A stretch of DNA of 64,000 bases from assembly GCA_036702865.1 (NCBI GenBank), contig DATNQD010000089.1:1-64000 (forward strand). Direction: 5' to 3'. The DNA is from Trichocoleus sp. (GTDB lineage Bacteria > Cyanobacteriota > Cyanobacteriia > Elainellales > Elainellaceae). The notes beneath the pieces were generated by a model. The model searched no databases and was not told the origin of the DNA. It was given only the letters and a program-made list of their open reading frames with translations. The position numbers and the translations under genes are program-made. Positions 7,236-15,787 of the stretch are shown piece after piece (within the stretch, counting starts at the first letter, position 1; each line of letters opens with the position of its first letter).

Positions 7236-9461
7236 TCAGAGCTTTTGTTCTTTAGAGCGGATAGAAACAGATTCAGAAGGCAAAACCTGCTGCCACAGCT
7301 TGACCGTTTTATCCTTACTGCCGCTTACCACCGTTCCAGCGTCCGCCCCGAACGCCACTCCAATCACCCAATCCGAATGTCCAGTCAGTGTCCGCAGCAG
7401 TTGCCCCGACGCCAGATCCCAGATCTTGATCGTTTTATCCAAACTGCCACTCGCGATCGTCTTTGCATCTGGGCTAACCGCAACCGAAAGAACGCGATCC
7501 ACATGTCCAGAAAGCGTTTGCAGCATGGCTCCACTCTCCAAATTCCAGACCTTGATCGTCTTATCCCAACTGCCGCTGACGATCGTTTTTCCATCTGGAC
7601 TGATCGCAACCGATCGCACCGCGTCCGTATGTCCAGAAAGCGTCCGCAGTAGCTTTCCCGTTCCCAGATCCCAGGTTTTGATTGTGCCGTCATACGCACT
7701 GCTGATTAGCGTTTTGCTATCTGGCGTAAACGTCACCGACCAAACAGAATCATAGTGCCCTGGTAGCGTGTTGAGCAGTTCCCCTGTTGCCACATCCCAA
7801 AGCTTGATCGTGCCGTCATAGCTGCCGCTTGCCACCGTTTGCCCATCCGGACTGACCGCAACCGACCAAACTGGACCAATATGTCCAGCCAACGTTCGCA
7901 GCAGTTGTCCCGTCGCAACATCCCAAAGCTTGATCGTTTTATCGCTACTACCGCTCACCAGAATCATTCCATCTGGGCTGAACGTAACCGATCGCACAGC
8001 ATCCCGATGCCCTGACAACGTGCGAATAAATGCTCCAGTTTGCAAATTCCAGAGCCGGATCGATCGATCAAAGCTGCCGCTTGCCAACATCTGTTTCTTA
8101 ACGTTGGTGGCGATCGTCCAAACCGTGTCGCTGTGTCCTGATAAGGTTTGAGCCGCAGAAGTAGCTGAGTTTTGCAGTAAAGGTTCGATCGCCTTGGCAA
8201 GAGACTGCTGCGGTTGAAAAGCGATCGACGAGGATGGATAGTGCGACCAGTAAAACAGACCTGCTGTCGTCGCTACCGCAACCGAAAGCGCAGCCCCAAC
8301 TTGACGCAGTAATCGATTGTTAGGAACCCATGAAGGATTGAGTGAAAAGTGGCTGGCAACAGTGGTAAAAACCGGATTGAGGTTATGTGTCACAGCATCC
8401 GTTGGCGCTTCAGCAACAGTCGGCTGTGTAGCAACAGTGGGCTGAAAGGAGCCGAGCGTCGGCAACGCAGCGTATGCCATTTCTAAATCGGACGTTTTGG
8501 TATGTTGAGCCATCGCCAATCTGACAGGATTTTTTCCCCATATAGCCGCCCTTAATGCAGCATCTAGCTGATAAACCGACTCAAAGCGGCGATCGGGGTC
8601 TTTTTGCAAACACTGCATCACGATCGCTTCAATGACTGGCGTTAGCGTCTCACATGCTGGTTGTTGGCGCAGCGGCAGTGGTGGCTTTGTTAAATGAGCA
8701 GCTGCCCAAATTCCACCCCCAACTTGACGGCTCGCTTCCTGAAAGCCAAAGGGGTCAGTCCCGCTGAGCATCTCATAAATCACCACCCCCAGGCTGTAAA
8801 TATCGGCTCGCTCATCCAAATCGTTCTCCACCTCAAACTGCTCTGGCGCAGCATATCGATAAGTCCCCAGAAACGTCCTCGTTACATTTGCCTGCTCTAC
8901 CTGTTCCCGCTGAATTTTCGCGATGCCAAAGTCCAGAATTTTAACCAGTTCTCCCAGTGATGTCGGAACCAGGAAAATATTGTCTGGCTTCAAGTCTCGA
9001 TGAATAATTTTGACCTGCTCACATTTCGCACCGTCTTGCCATAAGTCAACGCCCTGATGCGCTAACTGTAGCCCAACACAAACCTGACTAATGATGTTCG
9101 CTGTCCGTTGAACAGATAACCGTCTTTCCTGCTTCAGCAGTTCCCTCAAGGTCTGCCCTTGCAGATACTCCATCACAAAGAAGGGATGCCCTTCAAACGT
9201 CACACCATAGTCGCTCACCTGCACAATATGCTCATTTTTAAGAGCGGCACAGAGCGTTGCTTCTCGCTCAAATCTTGCCCGCACTTCTCCAGCCAGCATC
9301 CTTTCATGCAGCAACTTCACAGCAACAGGTTGACCCAGCAAGGTATCTGTTGCCAAAAAAACATCTGCGGTGCCGCCTCGCCCCAACAGCTTATCAACGC
9401 GATAGCGGTGACGATCGCCAATTAAACGATTGATCCAAAAAACTGATTGAGCAGAGTTCAT
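7236..9461 (-). CDS. Ser/Thr kinase with C-terminal seven-blade WD40 propeller
   Basis: A 741-residue protein from the ATG at 9461; a TTG six codons upstream is less likely. Residues about 20-305 are a complete kinase: glycine loop GRGGTADV, catalytic Lys49 (AVK), HRDLKPDN (154-161), DFG (177-179), APEQ. A linker and one hydrophobic segment (about 384-406, VGAALSVAVATTAGLFYW) predict membrane anchoring. Seven WD40 repeats fill 440-731, each about 42 residues with GH near the start and a KLWD-like end, enough for one closed beta-propeller. The propeller presumably acts as a protein-binding platform on the side opposite the kinase, or on the same side if the segment is not membrane spanning. 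Six of seven blades are highly alike, suggesting recent internal duplication. Confidence 0.9.
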   Translation of the reverse strand: MNSAQSVFWINRLIGDRHRYRVDKLLGRGGTADVFLATDTLLGQPVAVKLLHERMLAGEVRARFEREATLCAALKNEHIVQVSDYGVTFEGHPFFVMEYLQGQTLRELLKQERRLSVQRTANIISQVCVGLQLAHQGVDLWQDGAKCEQVKIIHRDLKPDNIFLVPTSLGELVKILDFGIAKIQREQVEQANVTRTFLGTYRYAAPEQFEVENDLDERADIYSLGVVIYEMLSGTDPFGFQEASRQVGGGIWAAAHLTKPPLPLRQQPACETLTPVIEAIVMQCLQKDPDRRFESVYQLDAALRAAIWGKNPVRLAMAQHTKTSDLEMAYAALPTLGSFQPTVATQPTVAEAPTDAVTHNLNPVFTTVASHFSLNPSWVPNNRLLRQVGAALSVAVATTAGLFYWSHYPSSSIAFQPQQSLAKAIEPLLQNSATSAAQTLSGHSDTVWTIATNVKKQMLASGSFDRSIRLWNLQTGAFIRTLSGHRDAVRSVTFSPDGMILVSGSSDKTIKLWDVATGQLLRTLAGHIGPVWSVAVSPDGQTVASGSYDGTIKLWDVATGELLNTLPGHYDSVWSVTFTPDSKTLISSAYDGTIKTWDLGTGKLLRTLSGHTDAVRSVAISPDGKTIVSGSWDKTIKVWNLESGAMLQTLSGHVDRVLSVAVSPDAKTIASGSLDKTIKIWDLASGQLLRTLTGHSDWVIGVAFGADAGTVVSGSKDKTVKLWQQVLPSESVSIRSKEQKL

Positions 9462-9479
9462 CGAGTGGATGCCATTCAA

Positions 9480-10326
9480 GCATTAGAGAAAGCTAATAAC
9501 TGTCACCCTAGACAATTCGCACTTTAGTATTCCCACGGTAAGGAAAGGTGTCTAATCAAACACAAACGTCGTAGAAATACATTCTGCTATCAATTCGCTG
9601 TCAATATAATAATCTAATTTAAGAACGAATCAGGATGAAACACTCTTTCATCTCTGTCTATTGATACCCACAAGTCTATCTTAGGAGGGTTGCCTGAATG
9701 AGTTGCAATTACTACTCAACTTTTCAAGCAGGCTTTTAAGATATCAAGACTGCAACCTCAACAGGGCTGGCTCCAACGACGATTCCCCTCCTAACCCCAA
9801 CTTAAGGAAGAACAAATCTTCAAAGCTTCTCAGAATTAGGGGTTTAGGAAGCAAGACAAGAACTCAATTCACAACTTCATACCTTTAGTTCAGCAACTAA
9901 TTCAATAACTCAATAACACTGAGAATTGGCTGTTAAATATTTCTTGTATTTTCTCAATCTAGTAAAAAGGGGAAATCTGGGTTTTTATTACAACCTTGGT
10001 ACGCAGGTATGCATTTGATTACAGCGATCGTTAATTAAAAGAGAATTCTGATATCAAAAAGGGATTGCAACAAAAGCAAACTGCGATCGACTCCACTAAC
10101 TCGATAGCTAACTTAGGTAATCCAACCGCGATTGGTGCTTTGCCTGCTGAAACTCAACTTCTAGTGGAAGCTAAACTTCCCGCCTTAGGTTTAGAGCAAA
10201 TTCAGAACCTGCCCATTGATGGATGCCAATATTCTGTATCTCCGATCGCCTAAACCACTTTGCCCAAAGCAACTTGCAGCTTTGTAAACAAATATTACAA
10301 TAATGCTGTCATAGCGTTGTACTGTC
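9480..10326. other. gap before the RHH-ycf46-ycf35 cluster, tiny ORF with strong RBS
   Basis: This AT-rich stretch holds no clear gene apart from the doubtful frame at 10065. AGGAGGG (9683-9689) lies 8 bases before an ATG at 9698 that opens a 13-codon frame ending with TAA at 9739 (MSCNYYSTFQAGF). This may be a leader peptide or a relic. Further on, CCTAACCCC (about 9788) and GGGGTTTAGG (about 9839) form an imperfect inverted repeat. No tRNA or riboswitch was recognised. Confidence 0.3.
10065..10253 (+). CDS. doubtful 62-residue ORF
   Basis: A TTG-started frame of 62 codons with reasonable codon use and composition (ALPAETQLLVEAKLPALGLEQIQNLP), 140 bases before the ribbon-helix-helix gene and on the same strand. 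No good ribosome site is visible. It may be a small real gene, a relic, or chance. No family recognised. Confidence 0.25.
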   Translation: MQQKQTAIDSTNSIANLGNPTAIGALPAETQLLVEAKLPALGLEQIQNLPIDGCQYSVSPIA

Positions 10327-10356
10327 TTGACAGCCCTTGATTCAGCCGATTATTCT
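10327..10356 (+). promoter_or_regulatory. sigma70-type promoter of the RHH gene
   Basis: TTGACA at 10327-10332 is followed after 18 bases by TATTCT (10351-10356). The -35 box sits inside an inverted repeat CTGTC-TT-GACAG (10322-10333), which could bind a regulator. The expected start of transcription falls at the palindrome at 10364-10375. Confidence 0.45.
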
Positions 10357-10363
10357 GACATTC

Positions 10364-10375
10364 ATACCCGGGTAT
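10364..10375. promoter_or_regulatory. 12-bp perfect palindrome, candidate operator
   Basis: ATACCCGGGTAT is exactly self-complementary. It lies 8 bases after the putative -10 box and 19 bases before the start codon of the ribbon-helix-helix gene, where a repressor would block initiation. Ribbon-helix-helix repressors commonly bind such symmetric sites in their own promoters, so autoregulation is a plausible inference. Confidence 0.45.
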
Positions 10376-10394
10376 TAATCACCTTAGTTGTTAT

Positions 10395-10739
10395 ATGCAA
10401 GACAAGCACAAAGTTACGCTATACCTTCCTCCAGAACTGCATCGCCAACTCAAAATTCGTTCAGCAGTTGAACTAGAGCCGATGTCTGCGATCGCAGAGC
10501 GTGCACTTATCTTCTACCTGACGCATTCAGAAGTTGTGGATGAGGTGGAAGCAGCACATGGACAGGCTCACAAAATCTACAGCTGTCCAGAATGCACTAG
10601 CTCTTTGATCTTGCATGAAGGCGACATGATCTCCTTAAACGAGCAGCCTGGCGTACTTGAAGACGAACCTTCTGTCGGTCGAATCCAAGGCAGTTCATCT
10701 CCTGACCAACGAGGCGAAGGGGAACTCGTCCCTTGCTAA
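10395..10739 (+). CDS. ribbon-helix-helix (CopG-like) protein with C-terminal CxxC
   Basis: A 114-residue protein. Residues 4-45 fit a ribbon-helix-helix DNA-binding domain: beta strand KVTLYLPPELH, helix RQLKIRSAVE, turn, helix MSAIAERALIFYL. An acidic linker follows, then CPEC (about residues 64-67) in a short beta-like segment (SSLILHEGDMISL), and a polar tail ending in Cys. A second CxxC is missing, so a zinc site would have to form between subunits. Cytoplasmic dimeric DNA-binding protein is the likely role. It is the first gene of a co-directional run with ycf46 and ycf35, 104 bases before ycf46, and has a palindrome at its promoter. There is no clear Shine-Dalgarno before the ATG. Confidence 0.75.
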   Translation: MQDKHKVTLYLPPELHRQLKIRSAVELEPMSAIAERALIFYLTHSEVVDEVEAAHGQAHKIYSCPECTSSLILHEGDMISLNEQPGVLEDEPSVGRIQGSSSPDQRGEGELVPC

Positions 10740-10843
10740 GTTTGGCATCCATGCTCAGTACAGCCTGCACTCAACATCCAGTCATCTGATGTTTGATCGG
10801 GCATCTGCCCAAGTCATCATCTGCACCGTCTCTAAATTAGGTC

Positions 10844-12388
10844 ATGGTTATGAAAGAAGAGCTAAATACTCTAATTCAGGCTCAATATCCTCTGATCTAC
10901 CTCGTGACTTCTGAGGAAGAGCGGGCAGAGAGTACGATTGCCGCGATCGCTCAAGCAAAACCACAGCGCCGAATCTTTCTCTGGACAGTCACCCATGGGA
11001 TTGTAGAATTCGGTCAACCGCGCAACGTAACGCAGCACAATACCCTTGCTCCAGAAGCAGCGATCGAATGGGTGGTGCGGCAAAGAGAACCCGGAATTTT
11101 TGTCTTCAAAGACCTGCATCCCTTCATTGATTCTCCTGGCGTAACCCGCTGGTTGAGAGATGCAATTGCAAGCTTCAAAGACACCCAAAAGACAATCCTT
11201 TTGATGTCTCCAGTACAAACGATTCCGATTGAGCTAGAGAAAGAAGTTGTTGTCGTAGATTATCCATTACCGACAATGGATGAGCTAAATCAGGTTCTGA
11301 CTCAGCAGCTTGATCAAATTCAGCGAGAGCGTGGTCGTTTAGGTCGTCCTGATGCAACGAGAATTAGCACTGAAGCTCGTGAAAAGCTTCTGAAAGCAGC
11401 CTTGGGGTTAACCCGCGATGAGGCAGAAAAAGTCTATCGTAAGGCTCATGTTATCTCTAGCAAACTGACGGAAACTGAAGTAAATATTGTACTTTCCGAG
11501 AAGAAGCAGCTAATCCGTCGCAACGGTATTCTAGAGTTCATTGAAGAAGATGAGACGATAGATGCAGTTGGCGGTTTAGAAGAATTGAAGCATTGGCTGC
11601 ACCAGCGATCGAATGCTTTCACAGAACGGGCAAGAGAATATGGTCTTCCTCAACCCAAGGGGATGCTAATTCTAGGAGTTCCGGGATGTGGAAAGTCGTT
11701 GATTGCTAAAACAACTTCTCGCCTGTGGGGGCTGCCGTTGCTTCGTCTCGATATGGGACGAGTCTACGATGGCTCAATGGTAGGGCGCTCGGAAGCAAAC
11801 CTGCGAAATGCACTCAAAACGGCTGAATCAATCTCTCCGGCAATCCTATTTATCGATGAGATTGACAAGGCATTTGCAGGCAGCACTGGGTCGGCTGACT
11901 CAGATGGTGGTACATCCAGCCGGATTTTCGGTTCTTTCCTCACCTGGATGCAAGAGAAATCTTCTCCCGTGTTTGTGATGGCAACCGCGAACCGAGTTGA
12001 ACGGCTCCCTGGAGAGTTCTTACGGAAAGGTCGATTTGACGAAATCTTCTTCGTTGATCTGCCAAATTCCGAGGAACGGAAAGAGATTTTTAAGATTCAC
12101 TTGCAAAAGCGCCGGAGCGACATCGGACGTTTCGACCTCGACCAGCTTGTGAATGTATGTGATGGTTTCTCTGGAGCGGAAATTGAGCAAGCTTTAGTTG
12201 CAGCAATGTACGAAGCCTTTGCCCAGGATCGAGAGTTTACTCAACTGGACATTATTGCAGCAATTAAGGCAACCCTTCCGCTATCCAAGACAATGAGTGA
12301 GCAGGTCACTGCCCTACGGGATTGGGCAAGACAGCGAGCCAGACCTGCCGCTGCTTCGATCGCCGAATATCAGCGATTGGAGTTCTAA
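10844..12388 (+). CDS. ycf46: Ycf46-type AAA+ ATPase
   Basis: A 514-residue protein. The N-terminal half (1-235) is the Ycf46-specific region, itself a degenerate P-loop-like domain (PLIYLVTSEEERAE; FVFKDLHPFI). The AAA+ module spans about 240-460 with Walker A GVPGCGKS (278-285), Walker B ILFIDEID (333-340), and the arginine-finger region FLRKGRFDEIFFVDLP. Ycf46 is conserved in cyanobacteria and red-type plastids and has been linked in Synechocystis to CO2 uptake and photosynthetic regulation, but its substrate is not known. ATG at 10844 follows TAGGT; an ATG two codons later is possible. It lies between the RHH gene and ycf35 in the same direction. Confidence 0.92.
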   Translation: MVMKEELNTLIQAQYPLIYLVTSEEERAESTIAAIAQAKPQRRIFLWTVTHGIVEFGQPRNVTQHNTLAPEAAIEWVVRQREPGIFVFKDLHPFIDSPGVTRWLRDAIASFKDTQKTILLMSPVQTIPIELEKEVVVVDYPLPTMDELNQVLTQQLDQIQRERGRLGRPDATRISTEAREKLLKAALGLTRDEAEKVYRKAHVISSKLTETEVNIVLSEKKQLIRRNGILEFIEEDETIDAVGGLEELKHWLHQRSNAFTERAREYGLPQPKGMLILGVPGCGKSLIAKTTSRLWGLPLLRLDMGRVYDGSMVGRSEANLRNALKTAESISPAILFIDEIDKAFAGSTGSADSDGGTSSRIFGSFLTWMQEKSSPVFVMATANRVERLPGEFLRKGRFDEIFFVDLPNSEERKEIFKIHLQKRRSDIGRFDLDQLVNVCDGFSGAEIEQALVAAMYEAFAQDREFTQLDIIAAIKATLPLSKTMSEQVTALRDWARQRARPAAASIAEYQRLEF

Positions 12389-12392
12389 CAGG

Positions 12393-12440
12393 CTTTCTCT
12401 CCTGCTCCCAACAGGAGGAAAGGCTAGCCAAAGGGCTAGC
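12393..12440 (+). other. two adjacent RNA hairpins between ycf46 and ycf35
   Basis: CTTTCTCTCCTG (12393-12404) pairs with CAGGAGGAAAG (12412-12422) with a single bulged T, and GCTAGCC (12423-12429) pairs exactly with GGCTAGC (12434-12440). The stems begin a few bases after the ycf46 stop and are not followed by a T-run, so they look like an mRNA stability or processing element rather than a terminator. The first stem hides an AGGAGG that has no start codon after it. Confidence 0.45.
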
Positions 12441-12550
12441 AGTTTAGTCGAACCGAGCCGTATGTGTCAGCGTTCCAACCGCTCGATGGTGCGGCGTAGA
12501 TACTTCCCAAAGTTGTCGTTTCTCTCAACTTCTCTACAGGAGGAAATCCA

Positions 12551-12904
12551 ATGTCTCACTTTAGCACCCTACGCACCAAGATCTCCGATGCTGAAATCCT
12601 GAAGTCCTCTTTGCGGGATCTGGGCATCAGCGTGAAGACCGAAGCTGATGTGCGTGGATACAATGGTCAGCGGGTTCGTGCTGACATCGTTGCTGTTCTG
12701 GAAGGCGAGTATGATCTGGGCTGGTCTCGCAATGCTGACGGTTCTTTCGACCTGATCGCTGATCTGTGGGGCGTTGCTAAGAAGCACAACCAGACTGAAC
12801 TGATCAACTCCATCAACCAGAAGTATGCTGTGAACAAGACGCTGGCTGAAGTGAAGCGTCCTGGTTTGCAAAATGCGAACGTCAAGCTGGTACTGCAAAA
12901 GTAG
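12551..12904 (+). CDS. ycf35: Ycf35 (DUF1257) protein
   Basis: A 117-residue soluble protein that matches the Ycf35/DUF1257 family of cyanobacteria and plastids: MSHFSTLRTKISDAEILKSS, then LGISVKTEADVRGYNGQRV, EYDLGWSRNADGSFDLIADLW and a closing NVKLVLQK. Length equals the usual family size. The function is unknown; some relatives sit near AAA+ ATPases, and here ycf46 is directly upstream, 162 bases away. A very strong ribosome site (AGGAGG just upstream of the ATG) and GC-rich, optimal-looking codons suggest high expression. A Rho-independent terminator follows. Confidence 0.93.
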   Translation: MSHFSTLRTKISDAEILKSSLRDLGISVKTEADVRGYNGQRVRADIVAVLEGEYDLGWSRNADGSFDLIADLWGVAKKHNQTELINSINQKYAVNKTLAEVKRPGLQNANVKLVLQK

Positions 12905-12942
12905 TCTCTCTCAGCGTTCCCAAACTAACGGGTTAATCCATC

Positions 12943-12964
12943 AAACGGGTTAGCCCGTTTTTTG
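12943..12964 (+). terminator. Rho-independent terminator after ycf35
   Basis: AAACGGG (12943-12949), loop TTAG, CCCGTTT (12954-12960), continuing in Ts to 12963. Perfect 7-bp stem with a T-run of six, 40 bases after the ycf35 stop. Confidence 0.85.
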
Positions 12965-13027
12965 CTGGCAATTGGCTGGTAATTGATAGAGAGCAGATCA
13001 TTTTCTCTCTGCCCTGATCATTCATTT

Positions 13028-13477
13028 TTATCCTGGTAGAGTAGCAATTGCCTTTGCTTGCCTGATCCATTCTGATACTTCTTCGAGTGAAGGACAGAGA
13101 TCTCGCCGCTGCATCATCGCAACCTGTAACTTCAGCATTTGCTGATGAAGTCGGGGCAGAGGAGTTTGGGCAAGCTGTGCCACCGAAGCAATGCCTGCAT
13201 GAAGCAACAAACCACAGTATTGACAGCCAACTGCTGGAATTCTGGCTAAATCTGCCAGTGCTGCCCATTTATTGATGTGTTGAATGGGGGTCTGTAGTTT
13301 AGATGCCACCGCTTGCCGCTGCGAGAGAGTGCGCGTTTGCTGAAAGAGTTGACCCGTTGTCCAAATGCCACACTCCATTAGATGAGTTTGATCAGTCGTA
13401 CTGAGTCCGGGTAGTTGATCGATCGCCCAATCCATAGAAGGGCGCAAAACGGCGCGAGAGGGTTTTGTCTTTCCCAT
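13028..13477 (-). CDS. DUF4332 (helix-hairpin-helix-like) protein
   Basis: A 149-residue protein from the ATG at 13477; a longer TTG start at 13519 is less likely. The core has the DUF4332 pattern: IDQLPGLSTTDQTHLMECGI, then TTGQLFQQ and a second LARIPAVGCQYCGLLLHAGI ... VAQLAQTPL. These paired LPGL/IPAVG turns followed by GI are helix-hairpin-helix-like modules similar to those in DNA ligases and topoisomerases. Cytoplasmic; nucleic-acid or protein binding is likely but not shown. It lies 78 bases after the next kinase gene on the same strand and may be cotranscribed with it. Confidence 0.8.
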   Translation of the reverse strand: MGKTKPSRAVLRPSMDWAIDQLPGLSTTDQTHLMECGIWTTGQLFQQTRTLSQRQAVASKLQTPIQHINKWAALADLARIPAVGCQYCGLLLHAGIASVAQLAQTPLPRLHQQMLKLQVAMMQRRDLCPSLEEVSEWIRQAKAIATLPG

Positions 13478-13555
13478 AATTTTTTCCCATAACAGTCCTT
13501 CGATCGCAGATGATCGCAAAAAAGCAATTCGCTTATTTCATGGTAGGCAATTTGC

Positions 13556-15523
13556 CTAATTTCCACTGCCAGCCTGATCAGGAGATTCTTTCACCAAGAT
13601 GCGTAATGTGAAGTTGGTCACTTGTGGCGCGATGACATCAATTTGATATTCACCTGGCTCTGTAATTTGTGCTTGCCAGTTATTAATCATGCTTGCATTT
13701 TCTACCAGTTGCCCATTGGGATAGCGGATGTTTAAGGTGACAGCCGTTCCATCAACGATCGCGGCACTCAGGATTTGCCCTGGTTCTACATTGACCAAGT
13801 AGCGTTTAATCACAGTCTCGTCGGCTCGTCCTGGTACGATTAGCGGCTCTCCAAGCGATAGCGGCAGGGGTGAAGATTCGATCGTTGGCTCAGTGGGGCT
13901 GGGACTGGGTGAAGGGCTGGGCGAAGGGCTCGGTTCAGGAGCTGCTTGCAGGCTCAAGTTAAGCTTAAAATCACTCTCAGCTATGCCCCGTACTGGGCTC
14001 AGACGCACCGCGTAATCGCCTGTAAACGGTAATACGCCCTGCCAGGCTAAAACCCGATCGCTCCGCTCCCCCGCAAGCTTCTGGTCTGGAGCCAACACAG
14101 TCAATAAAACGCCCTCTCCTTCCAAAGCTGCACTAAACGTTTGGTTCTGTTTTGCTGAAATTACATAAACCACCGTTTCATTCGCCTTCAAATGGCCTTG
14201 CAATACCCGCAGTTCACCTGTTTCTGGCAAATCGAGCCGCTGACTATATTCGATGGGTGAGGGGGTTGCGGTCGGGGTTGCGGTCGGGGTTGTGGTTGGC
14301 GAGACGATCGGGGTCGGAGTTGGACTATTGATTGGGGTCGGCTGTGAACTGTTAAGCACAGCACTAACGATCGCCCAAGCTGCAACTCCGGTCACAGTTG
14401 CCAACCCTAAGCCAATTCCCAAAACTGCGAGCGGATTGTCCCAGATCGAAGTTTCTGATGAAGAGCGAATCACAGCAGGAGCGGTTTGGCGGCGATGTTG
14501 CGGTACAGAAACGGTTCGAGATGTAGCAGGTTCAGGACGACGACCAATCGCGATCGTCTGCATATGAGAAACGTCTGGAGCTGCAGGGGTCGCAGGCGCA
14601 GGGCGGGGTGGGGGAGAAACCACCGGAGACGGGGCAGGAATGGGGGGAATCGAAGCCTGGATCACGGTCGCTGGATCAGTGAGTGGCTGAAGTGCCTGCA
14701 TGACCTCCGCAGTAGAGGCATATCGATCGCCTGGTCGGTAGCTCAGCATCCGGTTGAGGATGGCAGCAAATTCAGGGCTAACTTTTGCCGCTTGTTGCCA
14801 TTGCCAGGTGAGATTATGGTCGTCATACAGTTCGTGGGGTTCTCGCCCGGTGAGGAGGACGATGGCGGTGACGGCTAAGGCATAGAGATCGCTGCTAGGG
14901 TAAGCGCGTCCGGTTTGGATCTGTTCGCTGGGAGCATAGCCAAGCTTGCCCACTGTCGTTGGAGAAACGGTTTCTAGCGAATCTAGTGATTGATGAAAGC
15001 GGGTAACGATTTCTTTGACCACGCCAAAATCAATCAAAACAGGCATATTGTCCAATCGCCGCAGAATAATGTTGTCAGGCGCAATATCTCGATGGATAAT
15101 GCCTTTGCCATGAATTTCTGCCAGGACAGGCAAAAGGTTTTGAATGAGGGATCGGATCTCTGCCTCTGAAAACCCACTTCCCTGGACTTTGCGATCGTTC
15201 AGCAGCATCCGGTAGGTTTTGCCGTCTACGTAGTCCTGCACCAGAAACAACCGATGATTTTCCTCGAATGTGGCGCGAAATTGAGGGATTTGAGGATGGT
15301 GGATCTGGTAGAGAATCGCGGCTTCTCGCTGAAACAGTTCTTTTGATTTGTTTAAGGTATAATCACTGCCCTGAGGTGGGATAAATTCCTTCAAGGCACA
15401 GCGTTCGTTGAATCGTCCCTGGTCTTCTGCCAGATAAGTACGCCCGAACCCGCCTTGTCCCAGAATGCTGAGAACTCGATAGCGGTTTTGTAGAACAGTT
15501 CCAACGGGAATCGGTGGCTGCAT
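13556..15523 (-). CDS. Ser/Thr kinase with proline-rich linker and PPC-like extracytoplasmic domains
   Basis: A 655-residue membrane kinase. Kinase domain about 12-280: GQGGFG (22-27), Lys45, HRDIAPDN (144-151; Ala in place of the usual Lys), DFG (165-167). A proline-rich stretch (290-345) and one membrane helix (366-388) follow. The outside part begins with a Pro/Thr repeat (about 398-424) and holds two beta-rich modules resembling bacterial pre-peptidase C-terminal domains, the first about 435-525 and the second about 555-645, separated by an SPSPSP stretch. The architecture is that of a receptor kinase with cytoplasmic catalysis and extracellular binding or adhesion. ATG start; DUF4332 gene downstream. 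Confidence 0.9.
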   Translation of the reverse strand: MQPPIPVGTVLQNRYRVLSILGQGGFGRTYLAEDQGRFNERCALKEFIPPQGSDYTLNKSKELFQREAAILYQIHHPQIPQFRATFEENHRLFLVQDYVDGKTYRMLLNDRKVQGSGFSEAEIRSLIQNLLPVLAEIHGKGIIHRDIAPDNIILRRLDNMPVLIDFGVVKEIVTRFHQSLDSLETVSPTTVGKLGYAPSEQIQTGRAYPSSDLYALAVTAIVLLTGREPHELYDDHNLTWQWQQAAKVSPEFAAILNRMLSYRPGDRYASTAEVMQALQPLTDPATVIQASIPPIPAPSPVVSPPPRPAPATPAAPDVSHMQTIAIGRRPEPATSRTVSVPQHRRQTAPAVIRSSSETSIWDNPLAVLGIGLGLATVTGVAAWAIVSAVLNSSQPTPINSPTPTPIVSPTTTPTATPTATPSPIEYSQRLDLPETGELRVLQGHLKANETVVYVISAKQNQTFSAALEGEGVLLTVLAPDQKLAGERSDRVLAWQGVLPFTGDYAVRLSPVRGIAESDFKLNLSLQAAPEPSPSPSPSPSPSPTEPTIESSPLPLSLGEPLIVPGRADETVIKRYLVNVEPGQILSAAIVDGTAVTLNIRYPNGQLVENASMINNWQAQITEPGEYQIDVIAPQVTNFTLRILVKESPDQAGSGN

Positions 15524-15787
15524 GACAGATTAACCAACCCTCACAATCACACAGTAAATAGAACAACAGCAGATCAGGCAAACTCAATCCCTGAAAGACT
15601 GAGAAGATGCTAACAAACAGGGGCATCTCATGATAGCAAAAGAAACTTGTGCCCCCCCAACTCAGTCAAATTGGCTAGTCCAGCAGCGATGCAGGAACCC
15701 GGACATGGTAAACTTTGCGAGGCTCAATATCCGGGTGTTTCTGAGCCGCTCCTACTCACTGTTTGAAGCCCTCATAGCTTGAAGTTT

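Noticed and set aside
9703-9888. 61-residue TTG-started frame
   Set aside because: Poor composition and no similarity recognised; the good ribosome site upstream belongs to the ATG at 9698 in another frame.
14486-14878. 130-residue Arg/Gly-rich frame on the plus strand
   Set aside because: Antisense to the third kinase; composition is that of a shadow frame of a GC-rich Pro/Ala-rich region.
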